A stretch of 64,000 nt of DNA from Gemmatimonadota bacterium (GTDB lineage: Bacteria; Gemmatimonadota; Gemmatimonadetes; Longimicrobiales; Gaopeijiaceae): the NCBI GenBank assembly GCA_022823365.1, contig JAJDXG010000019.1, positions 124,001-188,000 of the forward strand, read 5' to 3'. The translations under genes and the position numbers were made by a program. Every line of letters starts with the position of its first letter. Position 1 is the first letter of the stretch. Shown here piece by piece: positions 9,622 through 17,166 of this stretch. The notes under the pieces are model-generated. The model saw nothing but the letters and a program-made list of their open reading frames with translations. It did not search any database and was not told the DNA's origin.

Positions 9622-10251
9622 ATGAAGCTCTTCACGCCCCTGACAGCCACGTTCGCCCTCGCCCTCCTTCTTCCTGCGTGCGCGCAGGAGGCTGCGCAAG
9701 AGGCCGCCGACATGGAGATGGCCGAGTCCGAAGAAATGGCCATGGAACCCGATTGCTTCGTAAGCGGAGACCTCGAAGGACGCCTCAGTTCGCTCGAGTC
9801 GGCCTCGACGTCCTTCGGCGACGTAATGGTCAAGGTCTGCTACGGCGCGCCCCTGCGCCGAGACCCCAACAATCCCGAAGTGACCCGGGAGATCATGGGC
9901 GCCCTGGTCCCCTACGACGCGCCCTGGCGCATGGGAGCCAACGAAGCGACCGCGATCTACCTCAGCGCGGGCGCCAGCGTGGGCGGCGTCGCACTTGATG
10001 CGGGCGCATACTCCCTCTACGCCACGCCCACCATGGGCGACTGGACCGTCCACATCAACTCGGTCGCCGAGCGCTGGGGCATCGCCATCAACGACGAGGT
10101 TATGGCCAACGACGTAGGGAGCTTCACGGTAACGCCCGGGATGCTGGACGAGGCGGTCGATCAGCTTCGCTACACCTTCTCGGAGGCCGAGGGCGGAGCC
10201 GATCTGGTCATGGAGTGGGAGCAGACCAGCATCAGCATCCCGATCCGATAG
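9622..10251 (+). CDS. DUF2911 lipoprotein
   Basis: A 209-aa secreted lipoprotein: signal peptide with lipobox LLPAC (C about residue 19), then an acidic Met/Glu-rich linker (about 22-40), then a DUF2911 domain. Hallmarks are VKVCYGAPLRR, the PWRMGANEAT motif and YSLYATPTMGDWTVHIN. GGAGG seven bases upstream fixes the start. The function of DUF2911 is not established. A second, non-lipoprotein copy lies at 25.5 kb. It is followed by a strong hairpin shared with the converging gene. Confidence 0.82.
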   Translation: MKLFTPLTATFALALLLPACAQEAAQEAADMEMAESEEMAMEPDCFVSGDLEGRLSSLESASTSFGDVMVKVCYGAPLRRDPNNPEVTREIMGALVPYDAPWRMGANEATAIYLSAGASVGGVALDAGAYSLYATPTMGDWTVHINSVAERWGIAINDEVMANDVGSFTVTPGMLDEAVDQLRYTFSEAEGGADLVMEWEQTSISIPIR

Positions 10252-10279
10252 GGCTGACCGGAGCCAGCCGAACATATCC

Positions 10280-10305
10280 GGGAGGCCGCGGCCCCGCGGC
10301 CTCCC
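10280..10305. terminator. Bidirectional terminator hairpin
   Basis: Perfect 10-bp stem GGGAGGCCGC / GCGGCCTCCC with a 6-base loop, between the convergent DUF2911 and membrane-protein genes. There is no T-run, as is usual in GC-rich genomes. Confidence 0.6.
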
Positions 10306-10306
10306 C

Positions 10307-10834
10307 TCAGGCCACCCGGTCCTGCCGCCCGGGGAGCCACTCCGCAAACCGCCGGTACGCCGGTTCCTCCCGGCCGTACCGCCGGGAGCACTGCTCCACC
10401 AGCCACTGCATCCACTCGTTGAATTTCTCGTCGCCGCTCCGATCGCGGATCTCGTGCGTCCAGTCCTCGAGCCGCTCCCAGGCGCCGAGCAGCGCCCCAC
10501 CCATGAACTCCCATACCAGTTCCAGCGAGACCATGTGGCGATGGGCCATGAGGCCGACCGATTCGAAGGTCAGACAAACCAGCATGGCCGCATCCTCATA
10601 CTCGCTTCCGCGCTCGCGAATCTCGGACCCGTCGAGACCCGGCGGGAGGGTGAAGACCAGGCGAAGGGCGCGCGCCATGGGGGGATTCTGCAGAGAGCGC
10701 GCGAGTTCGATGGCGGCCGTGGCGCGCCGCTGGATGCCGTACTGCTGGATCTGCAGGTAGCCGAAGAGGAAACCCGCGATCACGACGAGAACGCCGACGA
10801 TCTCCGCGAGATTCCCGAGGGATTCGAGGCTCAT
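10307..10834 (-). CDS. Small membrane-anchored protein, DUF4760-like
   Basis: A 175-aa protein with one N-terminal transmembrane helix (about residues 9-27). A helical cytoplasmic region follows, rich in aromatic and charged residues. The pattern of a single anchor, YLQIQQYGIQRRATAAIELARSL-like coiled start and LVCLTFESVGLM resembles DUF4760-type proteins of unknown function. No catalytic motif is visible. It converges on the DUF2911 gene and diverges from the Cache receptor. Confidence is moderate that it is real and low on any role. Confidence 0.6.
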   Translation of the reverse strand: MSLESLGNLAEIVGVLVVIAGFLFGYLQIQQYGIQRRATAAIELARSLQNPPMARALRLVFTLPPGLDGSEIRERGSEYEDAAMLVCLTFESVGLMAHRHMVSLELVWEFMGGALLGAWERLEDWTHEIRDRSGDEKFNEWMQWLVEQCSRRYGREEPAYRRFAEWLPGRQDRVA

Positions 10835-10989
10835 GGCTCAGTCGCCACCACCGAAAAGGAAGCGTTGTCCGCGCGCAAAACTAGTGATCCGGCGAGTCCC
10901 GGGACACCTCGCCGCAGGACGGAGCGCAATTCCTGACGACGTGCTAGATTGCGGAAACCCACAACGCACCCAACGAGGAGAGCCGATCG

Positions 10990-11937
10990 ATGTCAACGTC
11001 GAACCGGGGGTTCACCGGCCGTGTCCTGCTGCTCGTGCTGATCGCCTTCCTTCCGGCGGTCGGCATCTACATGTATGCGAACGGCGAGATCCGAGCACTC
11101 CAGCTGGCCAATCAGGAGCAGGAGCTCCTGCGCGCGACGCGGGAGACGTCGGTGGAGTACAACCGGCTGCTCGAAGAGAGCCGCGTACTGCTGGCGACGC
11201 TCGCGGAGTTCCCGCAGGTGAACGGGATGCAGCAGCCGGATTGCACCGACATCCTGGGGCGCGTTTTCAACCAGGCCAACCACCTCAACGGGATCTGGGT
11301 CATCGGTCTGGACGGGTACGTCGGGTGCGGCTCCGTGCAGCCGGACGGGCTGCTCTACCTGGGCGACCGCACCTACTACATCCGCGCCATGAACGAGAAC
11401 CGCCACGTCATCGGCGCCTACCAGATCGGACGCGTCACCGGGCGCCCGGGAGTCGCGTCGGCCATCCCGGTTCCCGATGACAGCGGGATGCCCGGAGGTG
11501 TTCTGATCGCGAGCATCGACCTGCGCGCCCTGAGCGATATCGCGCAGGACATGGAGTTGCCCGAGTCGTCCACCTTCACGGTGCTCGACCGGGAGGGCCG
11601 CGTCCTGGTGCGCTACCCTGCAGGGGAGAGCGAGGGAGACACCATCGGCGCGATGCGGACGGAGGGATTCCCCGAGGCGGCCGACGAGCCCGGCATCGTG
11701 CACGGCGCCGACCTGGACGGGAGCATGTCGGTCTTCGCGGTCGCGCCGCTGACGGGTGAAGGAGCGAGCCCCGAGGGCTACATCGCCATCGGACGTCCGG
11801 AAGGCCAGATCAGCTCGGAAGCGTCCGACGTCGTGAACAGGACGCTCGGACTGGTGGCGCTCGCCGGACTTGCCCTGCTGACGGCCGCGTGGATCTTCGG
11901 CCGCTACCTTATCGCGAGACCAGCCTCGGCAGGCTGA
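10990..11937 (+). CDS. Cache-domain sensor, truncated after second transmembrane helix
   Basis: A 315-aa protein: transmembrane helix 1 (about 9-28), a periplasmic double-Cache ligand-sensing domain (about 35-280, with WVIGLDGYVGCG, YYIRAMNENRHVIGAYQIG and FTVLDREGRVLVRYP), and helix 2 (about 285-305). The frame ends just after helix 2 (RYLIARPASAG), exactly where a HAMP domain should begin. HAMP-like sequence continues in another frame (see 11922-12050), so this is probably a decayed histidine kinase, cyclase or chemoreceptor. GAGGAG upstream supports the start. As it stands it has no output domain. Confidence 0.75.
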   Translation: MSTSNRGFTGRVLLLVLIAFLPAVGIYMYANGEIRALQLANQEQELLRATRETSVEYNRLLEESRVLLATLAEFPQVNGMQQPDCTDILGRVFNQANHLNGIWVIGLDGYVGCGSVQPDGLLYLGDRTYYIRAMNENRHVIGAYQIGRVTGRPGVASAIPVPDDSGMPGGVLIASIDLRALSDIAQDMELPESSTFTVLDREGRVLVRYPAGESEGDTIGAMRTEGFPEAADEPGIVHGADLDGSMSVFAVAPLTGEGASPEGYIAIGRPEGQISSEASDVVNRTLGLVALAGLALLTAAWIFGRYLIARPASAG

Positions 11938-12050
11938 TCGGGGATGCGCGTCTTGTTGGACTGGCTCTGACGGCCCGGGTGGAAGGCAGGGAGTTGGGTT
12001 TCGCGGCCGAGGCCATGTCGGACCTGGGTTCCCGCTTCCAATTCGAGTAG
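11922..12050 (+). pseudogene. Out-of-frame HAMP-domain remnant of the Cache receptor
   Basis: In a different frame from the Cache gene, the codons from 11922 read SLGRLIGDARLVGLALTARV and then EGRELGFAAEAMSDLGSRFQ before TAG at 12048. This follows the HAMP pattern of two amphipathic helices: P-x-x-x-L start, a linker, an ELG turn, then an AxxMxxLxxRxQ helix. Joined to RYLIARP it would continue the receptor. One inserted base or a 2-base loss near 11920 explains the break. No kinase, GGDEF or MCP domain follows, so the C-terminal part is gone as well. Confidence 0.65.
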
Positions 12051-12120
12051 CACGCTCCCGCCGGCGGGAGTCGATGGAGAAGGAATCGTCATGCAATCTC
12101 TTTCAACCGGAGGATAGCCG

Positions 12121-14928
12121 ATGTTGTCCAGAAGTCGTCTGAATGCAGTTCTCGCTGTGCTGGTCGCCGTGTGCGCCGGCGATCTGGCCGCGCAGCAGGC
12201 CGCCACCATAACGGGCCGGGTCACAGGGGACGGCGGCGCCGGCATCGCCAGCGCGCAGGTGGTGGTGACGCACGAAGTGACCGGGGTCCAGACGGGGGCG
12301 CTGTCGGGGAACGACGGCGCGTTCGTGGTGGAGGGAGTTCGTCCCGGCGGGCCCTACACCGTGGAAGTGATCATGATCGGCTACGGGGGCCAGTCCGCGA
12401 CCGGCGTCTCGCTGGAGGCGGGCCAGTCGCTGTCGCTCGACTTCAGCCTGAGTCAGGAGGCGATCGCCTTCGATGCCCTGGAGGTCTTCGCCACCCGGGC
12501 GCAGGACCGGCAGACACCGGTGGCGTTCACCGACGTGAGCAAGACGCAGATTCAGAACCAGCTGGGTTCCCGCGATCTGCCAATGGTGCTCAACGTGACC
12601 CCGAGCGTCTACGCGACCCAGCAGGGCGGCGGCGCCGGCGACGCCCGCATCAACGTGCGCGGCTTCAACCAGCGCAACACCGCCGTGATGATCAACGGCG
12701 TGCCCGTCAACGACATGGAGAATGGGTGGGTCTACTGGTCCAACTGGGACGGCGTGGGCGACGCCGCCACCAGCATCCAGCTCCAGCGCGGCCTGTCGGC
12801 CGTCAACCTCGCCACACCGTCCATCGGTGGCACCCTCAACGTCATCACCGACCCCGCAGACCGGGGCGGCGGCTTCATGTACAAGCAGGAGTTCGGCCAG
12901 GGCAGCCTGGACGACGGCGGTGGATGGGGACTCGGCAACAACATGATGAAGACGACCCTGGTGGCGAATACGGGCCCCATGGGGGCGTTTGCGGCCACGG
13001 CTTCCGTGGTGCGCAAGACCGGTGGCGGAATGTACCAGGGATTCACCGGGGGAGACGCGCTATGGATGGACGCGTGGGCCTACTACCTGGCCACATCGCT
13101 CCAGCTGAACCCGAGCAATCGGATCGAGGCCTACGCGGTGGGCGCGCCGCAGCGGCACGGCCAGAACCTCTACAAGCTGAACCTGGCGAGCCTCGACGCC
13201 GACTTCGCGCGGTCGCTGGATGGATTCGACGCCGCGGCCTTCGATGACTACCCGGAAGTTGGCCGAGGCAGGAGCCCCAATGTGGCGCCCGTCAGCGCCA
13301 GCTACGACGGAATCCAGTACAACAGCACAGGCCCGGACGCCGGACAGAGAAGCCGCTTCAACAACGGATACCTCAACGAACGCGAGAACTACTTCCACAA
13401 GCCGCAGGTCAACCTGAACTGGTACTCGTTCTTCGGCGACGGGCTGAGTCTCTCGACGGTGGGGTACTATTCCGGCGGCCGGGGCGGCGGTACCGGCACG
13501 TACGGGTCGCTCAGGTGGAACACCGACTACGGCCAGCGCGTCGCCGACTGGGATGCCACCATCGAGCGCAACCGGTCCAACTCCACCGGGTCGCGCGGGA
13601 TCCTGCGCAACTCGGTCAACAACCAGAACACGCTGGGCGTCATCTCGAAGCTCAGGAAGAGCTTCGAAGGGGGCCTCACCGCCGAGGTTGGCGTCGACTG
13701 GCGAACAGCGAACATCGAGCACTACCGGGAGGTGCGCGATCTGCTGGGCGGCGCGTATTACAACGACTGCTTCCGCAGTTGCAGCTCCGACTTCTGGACG
13801 GAAGCCCAGCAGAACCGCGGCCTGGGCGACAAGATCAACTACCACAACGAGAACACGGTAAACTGGCTGGGCGCGTTCGTTCAGGCGGAAAGGAGCACCA
13901 CCGCAGGCTCGCTCTACGGAATGGCCGGGTGGGCCCAGAACTCCTACACCTTCGTGGACTTCTTCAGGCGCGGCTCGGGCGCGAACGGCTATCGGGAACT
14001 CGAAAGTGGCAACATCCCGGGTTATCAGATCAAGGGCGGCGCGGTTCGCAACCTGAACGACCAGTGGTCCCTCTTCGGGAACGCGGGCGTCATCTCCAAG
14101 GTGCCGATCTTCGACGGCGTGATCGATGACAACAACGGTACTCTCAACCAGGATCCCGAGAACGAGAAGTTCCTCTCATACGAGGCCGGCGCCCAGTTCC
14201 GTTCGAACAACCGGCAAGTATCCCTGAACGTGAATCTCTACCACACGACCTGGAGGAACCGCACCCTGACCCGATTCGTCCAGAACATCGGCGGCGTCGA
14301 GGGGGTGGACGGTCTGGTCAACCTGCTCGGGGTCGACGCCCGCCACATGGGCATCGAGGCCGATGGGGCGTACCAGCCGAGCAACCTGCTGCGCTTCGAC
14401 TGGGCGCTCTCGCTCGGAAATTGGAAGTATCTGGAAGATGTTTCCGGCACCTATCGCCCCGATGACCAGTCCAGCGAAACCGAGAACTACAACTTCTACA
14501 TCTCCGGCCTCAAGGTCGCCGACGCGCCTCAGCACCAGATGGCGCTCAGCGCTTCGGTTTACCCGTCGGACGCCGCCTACCTTTCGCTGGTGGGCATGTT
14601 CTACGGCGATCACTTCGCGCAGTTCGAGCCTTTCAGCCGCACCAGGGCGGACGACAGAGCCCAGTCCTGGCAACCCCCGGGCTACTCACTGTTCCACCTG
14701 CACACCTCTTATTCGCTCGGCGACGTCCTGCCGATTGCGAACGGCGGCAGCCTGCGCGTGTTCGCGAACGTCTACAACCTGTTCGACACCGTCTACATCC
14801 AGGACGCTACGGATGCCTCACGATGGAACGGCTACCACGACGATGGCGACTTCCACGACGCGGACTCTGCGGAGGTCTTCCTGGGCTTCCCGCGCAACCT
14901 GAACTTGGGGTTCCAGATCGTCTTCTAG
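12121..14928 (+). CDS. TonB-dependent receptor with N-terminal carboxypeptidase-regulatory-like domain
   Basis: A 935-aa outer-membrane receptor. Order: signal peptide (1-22, ending AAQQAA), a CarboxypepD_reg-like beta sandwich (about 25-115, ITGRVTGDGGAGIASAQVVV), the plug (about 135-255, with INVRGFNQRNTAVMINGVPV), then a 22-strand barrel ending in aromatic GFQIVF. The family takes up siderophores, cobalamin, glycans or peptides using TonB energy. The N-terminal sandwich is typical of SusC-like and related receptors, but no SusD partner is nearby, so the substrate is unknown. The start has GGAGG at about -9. Confidence 0.92.
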   Translation: MLSRSRLNAVLAVLVAVCAGDLAAQQAATITGRVTGDGGAGIASAQVVVTHEVTGVQTGALSGNDGAFVVEGVRPGGPYTVEVIMIGYGGQSATGVSLEAGQSLSLDFSLSQEAIAFDALEVFATRAQDRQTPVAFTDVSKTQIQNQLGSRDLPMVLNVTPSVYATQQGGGAGDARINVRGFNQRNTAVMINGVPVNDMENGWVYWSNWDGVGDAATSIQLQRGLSAVNLATPSIGGTLNVITDPADRGGGFMYKQEFGQGSLDDGGGWGLGNNMMKTTLVANTGPMGAFAATASVVRKTGGGMYQGFTGGDALWMDAWAYYLATSLQLNPSNRIEAYAVGAPQRHGQNLYKLNLASLDADFARSLDGFDAAAFDDYPEVGRGRSPNVAPVSASYDGIQYNSTGPDAGQRSRFNNGYLNERENYFHKPQVNLNWYSFFGDGLSLSTVGYYSGGRGGGTGTYGSLRWNTDYGQRVADWDATIERNRSNSTGSRGILRNSVNNQNTLGVISKLRKSFEGGLTAEVGVDWRTANIEHYREVRDLLGGAYYNDCFRSCSSDFWTEAQQNRGLGDKINYHNENTVNWLGAFVQAERSTTAGSLYGMAGWAQNSYTFVDFFRRGSGANGYRELESGNIPGYQIKGGAVRNLNDQWSLFGNAGVISKVPIFDGVIDDNNGTLNQDPENEKFLSYEAGAQFRSNNRQVSLNVNLYHTTWRNRTLTRFVQNIGGVEGVDGLVNLLGVDARHMGIEADGAYQPSNLLRFDWALSLGNWKYLEDVSGTYRPDDQSSETENYNFYISGLKVADAPQHQMALSASVYPSDAAYLSLVGMFYGDHFAQFEPFSRTRADDRAQSWQPPGYSLFHLHTSYSLGDVLPIANGGSLRVFANVYNLFDTVYIQDATDASRWNGYHDDGDFHDADSAEVFLGFPRNLNLGFQIVF

Positions 14929-14985
14929 CCTCCGCGGCTGGCCTCGGGACGGGGATGTCGGAACCGTGCCGGGAGCAACAAGGAC

Positions 14986-15014
14986 GGCCCCGCCAGTCGA
15001 GCGCTGGCGGGGCC
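14986..15014. terminator. Strong terminator hairpin between TonB receptor and tRNA
   Basis: Perfect 11-bp stem GGCCCCGCCAG / CTGGCGGGGCC with a 7-base loop. It sits between the receptor (plus) and the tRNA (minus) and can serve both directions. No T-run follows. Confidence 0.65.
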
Positions 15015-15043
15015 GCGTTGCTGCGGGGAAGGCGGACGGGCGA

Positions 15044-15117
15044 TGGGCCCAGCAGGACTCGAACCTGCGACCGTCGGATTATGAGTCCGCTGCTCTGACC
15101 AACTGAGCTATGGGCCC
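15044..15117 (-). tRNA. tRNA with anticodon CAU (elongator Met or Ile2)
   Basis: The minus strand folds into a full cloverleaf. The acceptor stem is GGGCCCA/TGGGCCC with discriminator A. The D arm is TAGCTCAGTTGGTCAGAGCA, the anticodon loop CTCATAA gives CAU, and the T loop reads GGTTCGAACC. The encoded 3' end is not CCA, so CCA must be added after transcription. A CAU anticodon is shared by elongator tRNA-Met and lysidine-modified tRNA-Ile2; the GCGGA/TCCGA-type anticodon stem does not decide between them by eye. Initiator Met is unlikely because the acceptor's first pair is a normal G-C. Confidence 0.9.
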
Positions 15118-15157
15118 GTCCTGAACCTGCTCGCCCGCCCGCGCTTCCCGCGCCACC

Positions 15158-15187
15158 AAGGTACGCAATCGAAACCGCGGCGTACAA
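15158..15187 (-). promoter_or_regulatory. Weak candidate promoter of the tRNA gene
   Basis: On the minus strand TTGTAC (complement of 15182-15187) and TACCTT (complement of 15158-15163) are 18 bp apart. They would start transcription about 33 bp before the tRNA. Both boxes match consensus poorly. Confidence 0.3.
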
Positions 15188-15307
15188 GCGAAGGGAGCGA
15201 GATGTCCGCGGAGTGCATATGTTTACGGCCCCTGGAGGCGAGGGATTTCCCTTTGGGCGGTCTCTTGCCCACTTTGTTCTCCCCCGGGCCCGAATCGAAA
15301 ACCGCCC

Positions 15308-15410
15308 ATGAGCGAACGGAGCGCTGCATTACCGGACGTGACCACTAGATGACCGGACGAGAGTGTCGCATGACCGAGCCGAACCGCACCATGACCGAAC
15401 CGAGCGCCGC
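15308..15410 (+). repeat. Five degenerate 20-21-bp tandem repeats ending at the fds start codon
   Basis: Units begin at 15308, 15328, 15349, 15370 and 15391. Each starts with ATGACCG or a close variant, and the next ATGACCG, at 15411, is the start codon of the formate dehydrogenase gene. The first and fifth units are almost the same (ATGAGCGAACGGAGCGCTGC and ATGACCGAACCGAGCGCCGC). Unit lengths are 20, 21, 21, 21 and 20. No good Shine-Dalgarno site precedes the start. Confidence 0.6.
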
Positions 15411-17102
15411 ATGACCGACCAGGAGATCCTGGCCCGCTGGAAAGAGGAGCCCGCCCCGCTCCTCCCGGTTCTGCATGCCTTCCACGCGCGCGACGGCTAC
15501 CTCTCCGAGGACGCCATCCGCACGGTGTCGAAGGGGCTGCGCATCCCGCTCGCCGATCTGTACGGCACCATCACGTTCTACCACCACTTTGCGCGCGTTC
15601 CCGGCGGACTGGACTGCCCGCGCGTCTGCACGGGACCCGTGTGCCTTCAGGAGGGCGCGCTCGACATCCTCGCCGATCTCGCGCCGGAGGGGGCAACCGG
15701 CATGCCGTGCTCGGGTCGCTGCGACGATCCGGTCCCGGTCATCCGCGGCCATCTCACCCTGGCGGGACGCTCGGCCGCCGACCTCACCGCCCGCCCCGCA
15801 CCCCTCCCCCCACCCGCCCGCGACGGCGACCGCGAGTGCGTCTTCCGCACCATCCGCGAGCCAGGCCACGCCACCCTGGCCGGGTACCGCCGCGGCGGCG
15901 GCTACGAGGGCCTCGCGCGCGTGGTGCAGGAATTGACCCCCGCTCAGGTGGTTGAGTCCATCGACCGGAGCGGGCTGGCCGGCCGCGGCGGCGCCGGCTT
16001 CCCCACCGGCCGCAAGTGGCGGGCGGTCGCCGAAGCGAACGGGACGCCGAAGTCCATCGTCTGCAACGCCGACGAGGGCGAGCCGGGCTGCTTCAAGGAC
16101 CGCGCCCTCATGGACTACGATCCCCACGCGGTCATCGAGGGCATGATCGCCTCTGGCTACGCTACCGGGGCGCACCGCGGCTTCATCTACCTGCGCTACG
16201 AGTACCCGGAGACGGAGCATATTCTCGCAGAGGCCATCCGCGAAGCGGAGGAAGCCGGCATCCTGGGACCGTCCGTGATGGACAGCGGCTTCGCCTTCGA
16301 CCTCCACATCCGCCGCGGCGCCGGCGCCTATATCTGCGGAGAAGAGACATCGCTGCTGAACTCCATGGAGGGGAAGCATCCCTTCCCGCGCAACCGCCCC
16401 CCCTTCCCCGTCACCCACGGCTTCGAGAACCTGCCCACGGTCGTCAACAACGTCGAGACGCTGGCCTCCGTCCCGCATATTCTCGCGCTTGGCGCCGAGT
16501 GGTATGCGGGGCTCGGGATGAACGGCCACGCCGGCACCAAGGTGATCTCGCTTTCCGGGGACATCCTTCGGCCCGGGAACTACGAGGTCCCCATGGGCTT
16601 CCCGCTCGAAAGGCTGCTCTACGACTGGGCCGGCGGCCCCTTCGACGGTCGCACCATCCAGGCGGTCACGATGGCCGGGCTCTCCGGGGGCTTCCTGGCG
16701 GGCGACGACCTCTTCGTCACGCTGGACGAGCCCGCCATCCGCGCGCGCAAGTCGTTCCTGGGCGCCGGGGGCATCATGGTGTTCGACGACTCGCGCGACA
16801 TGGTCGAGGTGGCGCACGCGGCGATGGAGTTCTTCGCGCACGAATCCTGCGGGAAGTGCTTCCCCTGCCGCATCGGCACCCAGCGCCTGACCGAACGCCT
16901 CGCCGGTGAAGCCGGACCCGATTCGCTGGTGGCGTGGGTGGACGAAGTTGCGGATATTGGGTATACCATGAAGGAGACAAGCGCCTGCGGCCTGGGAACC
17001 GCAGCCCCGCTGATCACCGAGAGCCTCATGCGCTATTTCCCCGAGGCGGTTTCGCGCCACGTCACCGCCCATGGCCCCCTCCCAATGGCGGGCCGGGGTT
17101 AG
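15411..17102 (+). CDS. NAD+-reducing formate dehydrogenase electron-transfer subunit (fused NuoE- and NuoF-like)
   Basis: A 563-aa fusion that passes electrons from formate oxidation to NAD+. Residues 1-140 are NuoE/FdsG-like, with a [2Fe-2S] set C73-x4-C78 and C100-x3-C104. Residues 150-563 are NuoF/FdsB-like: FMN loop GRGGAGFPTGRKW (about 190-202), NADH motif GAGAYICGEETS (about 304-315), and the N3-type [4Fe-4S] cysteines C480, C483, C486 and C526. The selenoprotein large subunit begins 64 bp downstream, so they form an operon. I placed the start at 15411; an upstream in-frame ATG at 15363 lies inside the tandem repeats. Confidence 0.88.
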   Translation: MTDQEILARWKEEPAPLLPVLHAFHARDGYLSEDAIRTVSKGLRIPLADLYGTITFYHHFARVPGGLDCPRVCTGPVCLQEGALDILADLAPEGATGMPCSGRCDDPVPVIRGHLTLAGRSAADLTARPAPLPPPARDGDRECVFRTIREPGHATLAGYRRGGGYEGLARVVQELTPAQVVESIDRSGLAGRGGAGFPTGRKWRAVAEANGTPKSIVCNADEGEPGCFKDRALMDYDPHAVIEGMIASGYATGAHRGFIYLRYEYPETEHILAEAIREAEEAGILGPSVMDSGFAFDLHIRRGAGAYICGEETSLLNSMEGKHPFPRNRPPFPVTHGFENLPTVVNNVETLASVPHILALGAEWYAGLGMNGHAGTKVISLSGDILRPGNYEVPMGFPLERLLYDWAGGPFDGRTIQAVTMAGLSGGFLAGDDLFVTLDEPAIRARKSFLGAGGIMVFDDSRDMVEVAHAAMEFFAHESCGKCFPCRIGTQRLTERLAGEAGPDSLVAWVDEVADIGYTMKETSACGLGTAAPLITESLMRYFPEAVSRHVTAHGPLPMAGRG

Positions 17103-17166
17103 GGCGGGCCACATGGGACTGGGCCCTGGAGGGTCCAGGCAGCAAACTCGAATCAGGACCAAAGCG

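Noticed and set aside
15308-15410. Tandem repeats as a CRISPR array
   Set aside because: Units are adjacent and diverged, with no spacers and no cas genes.
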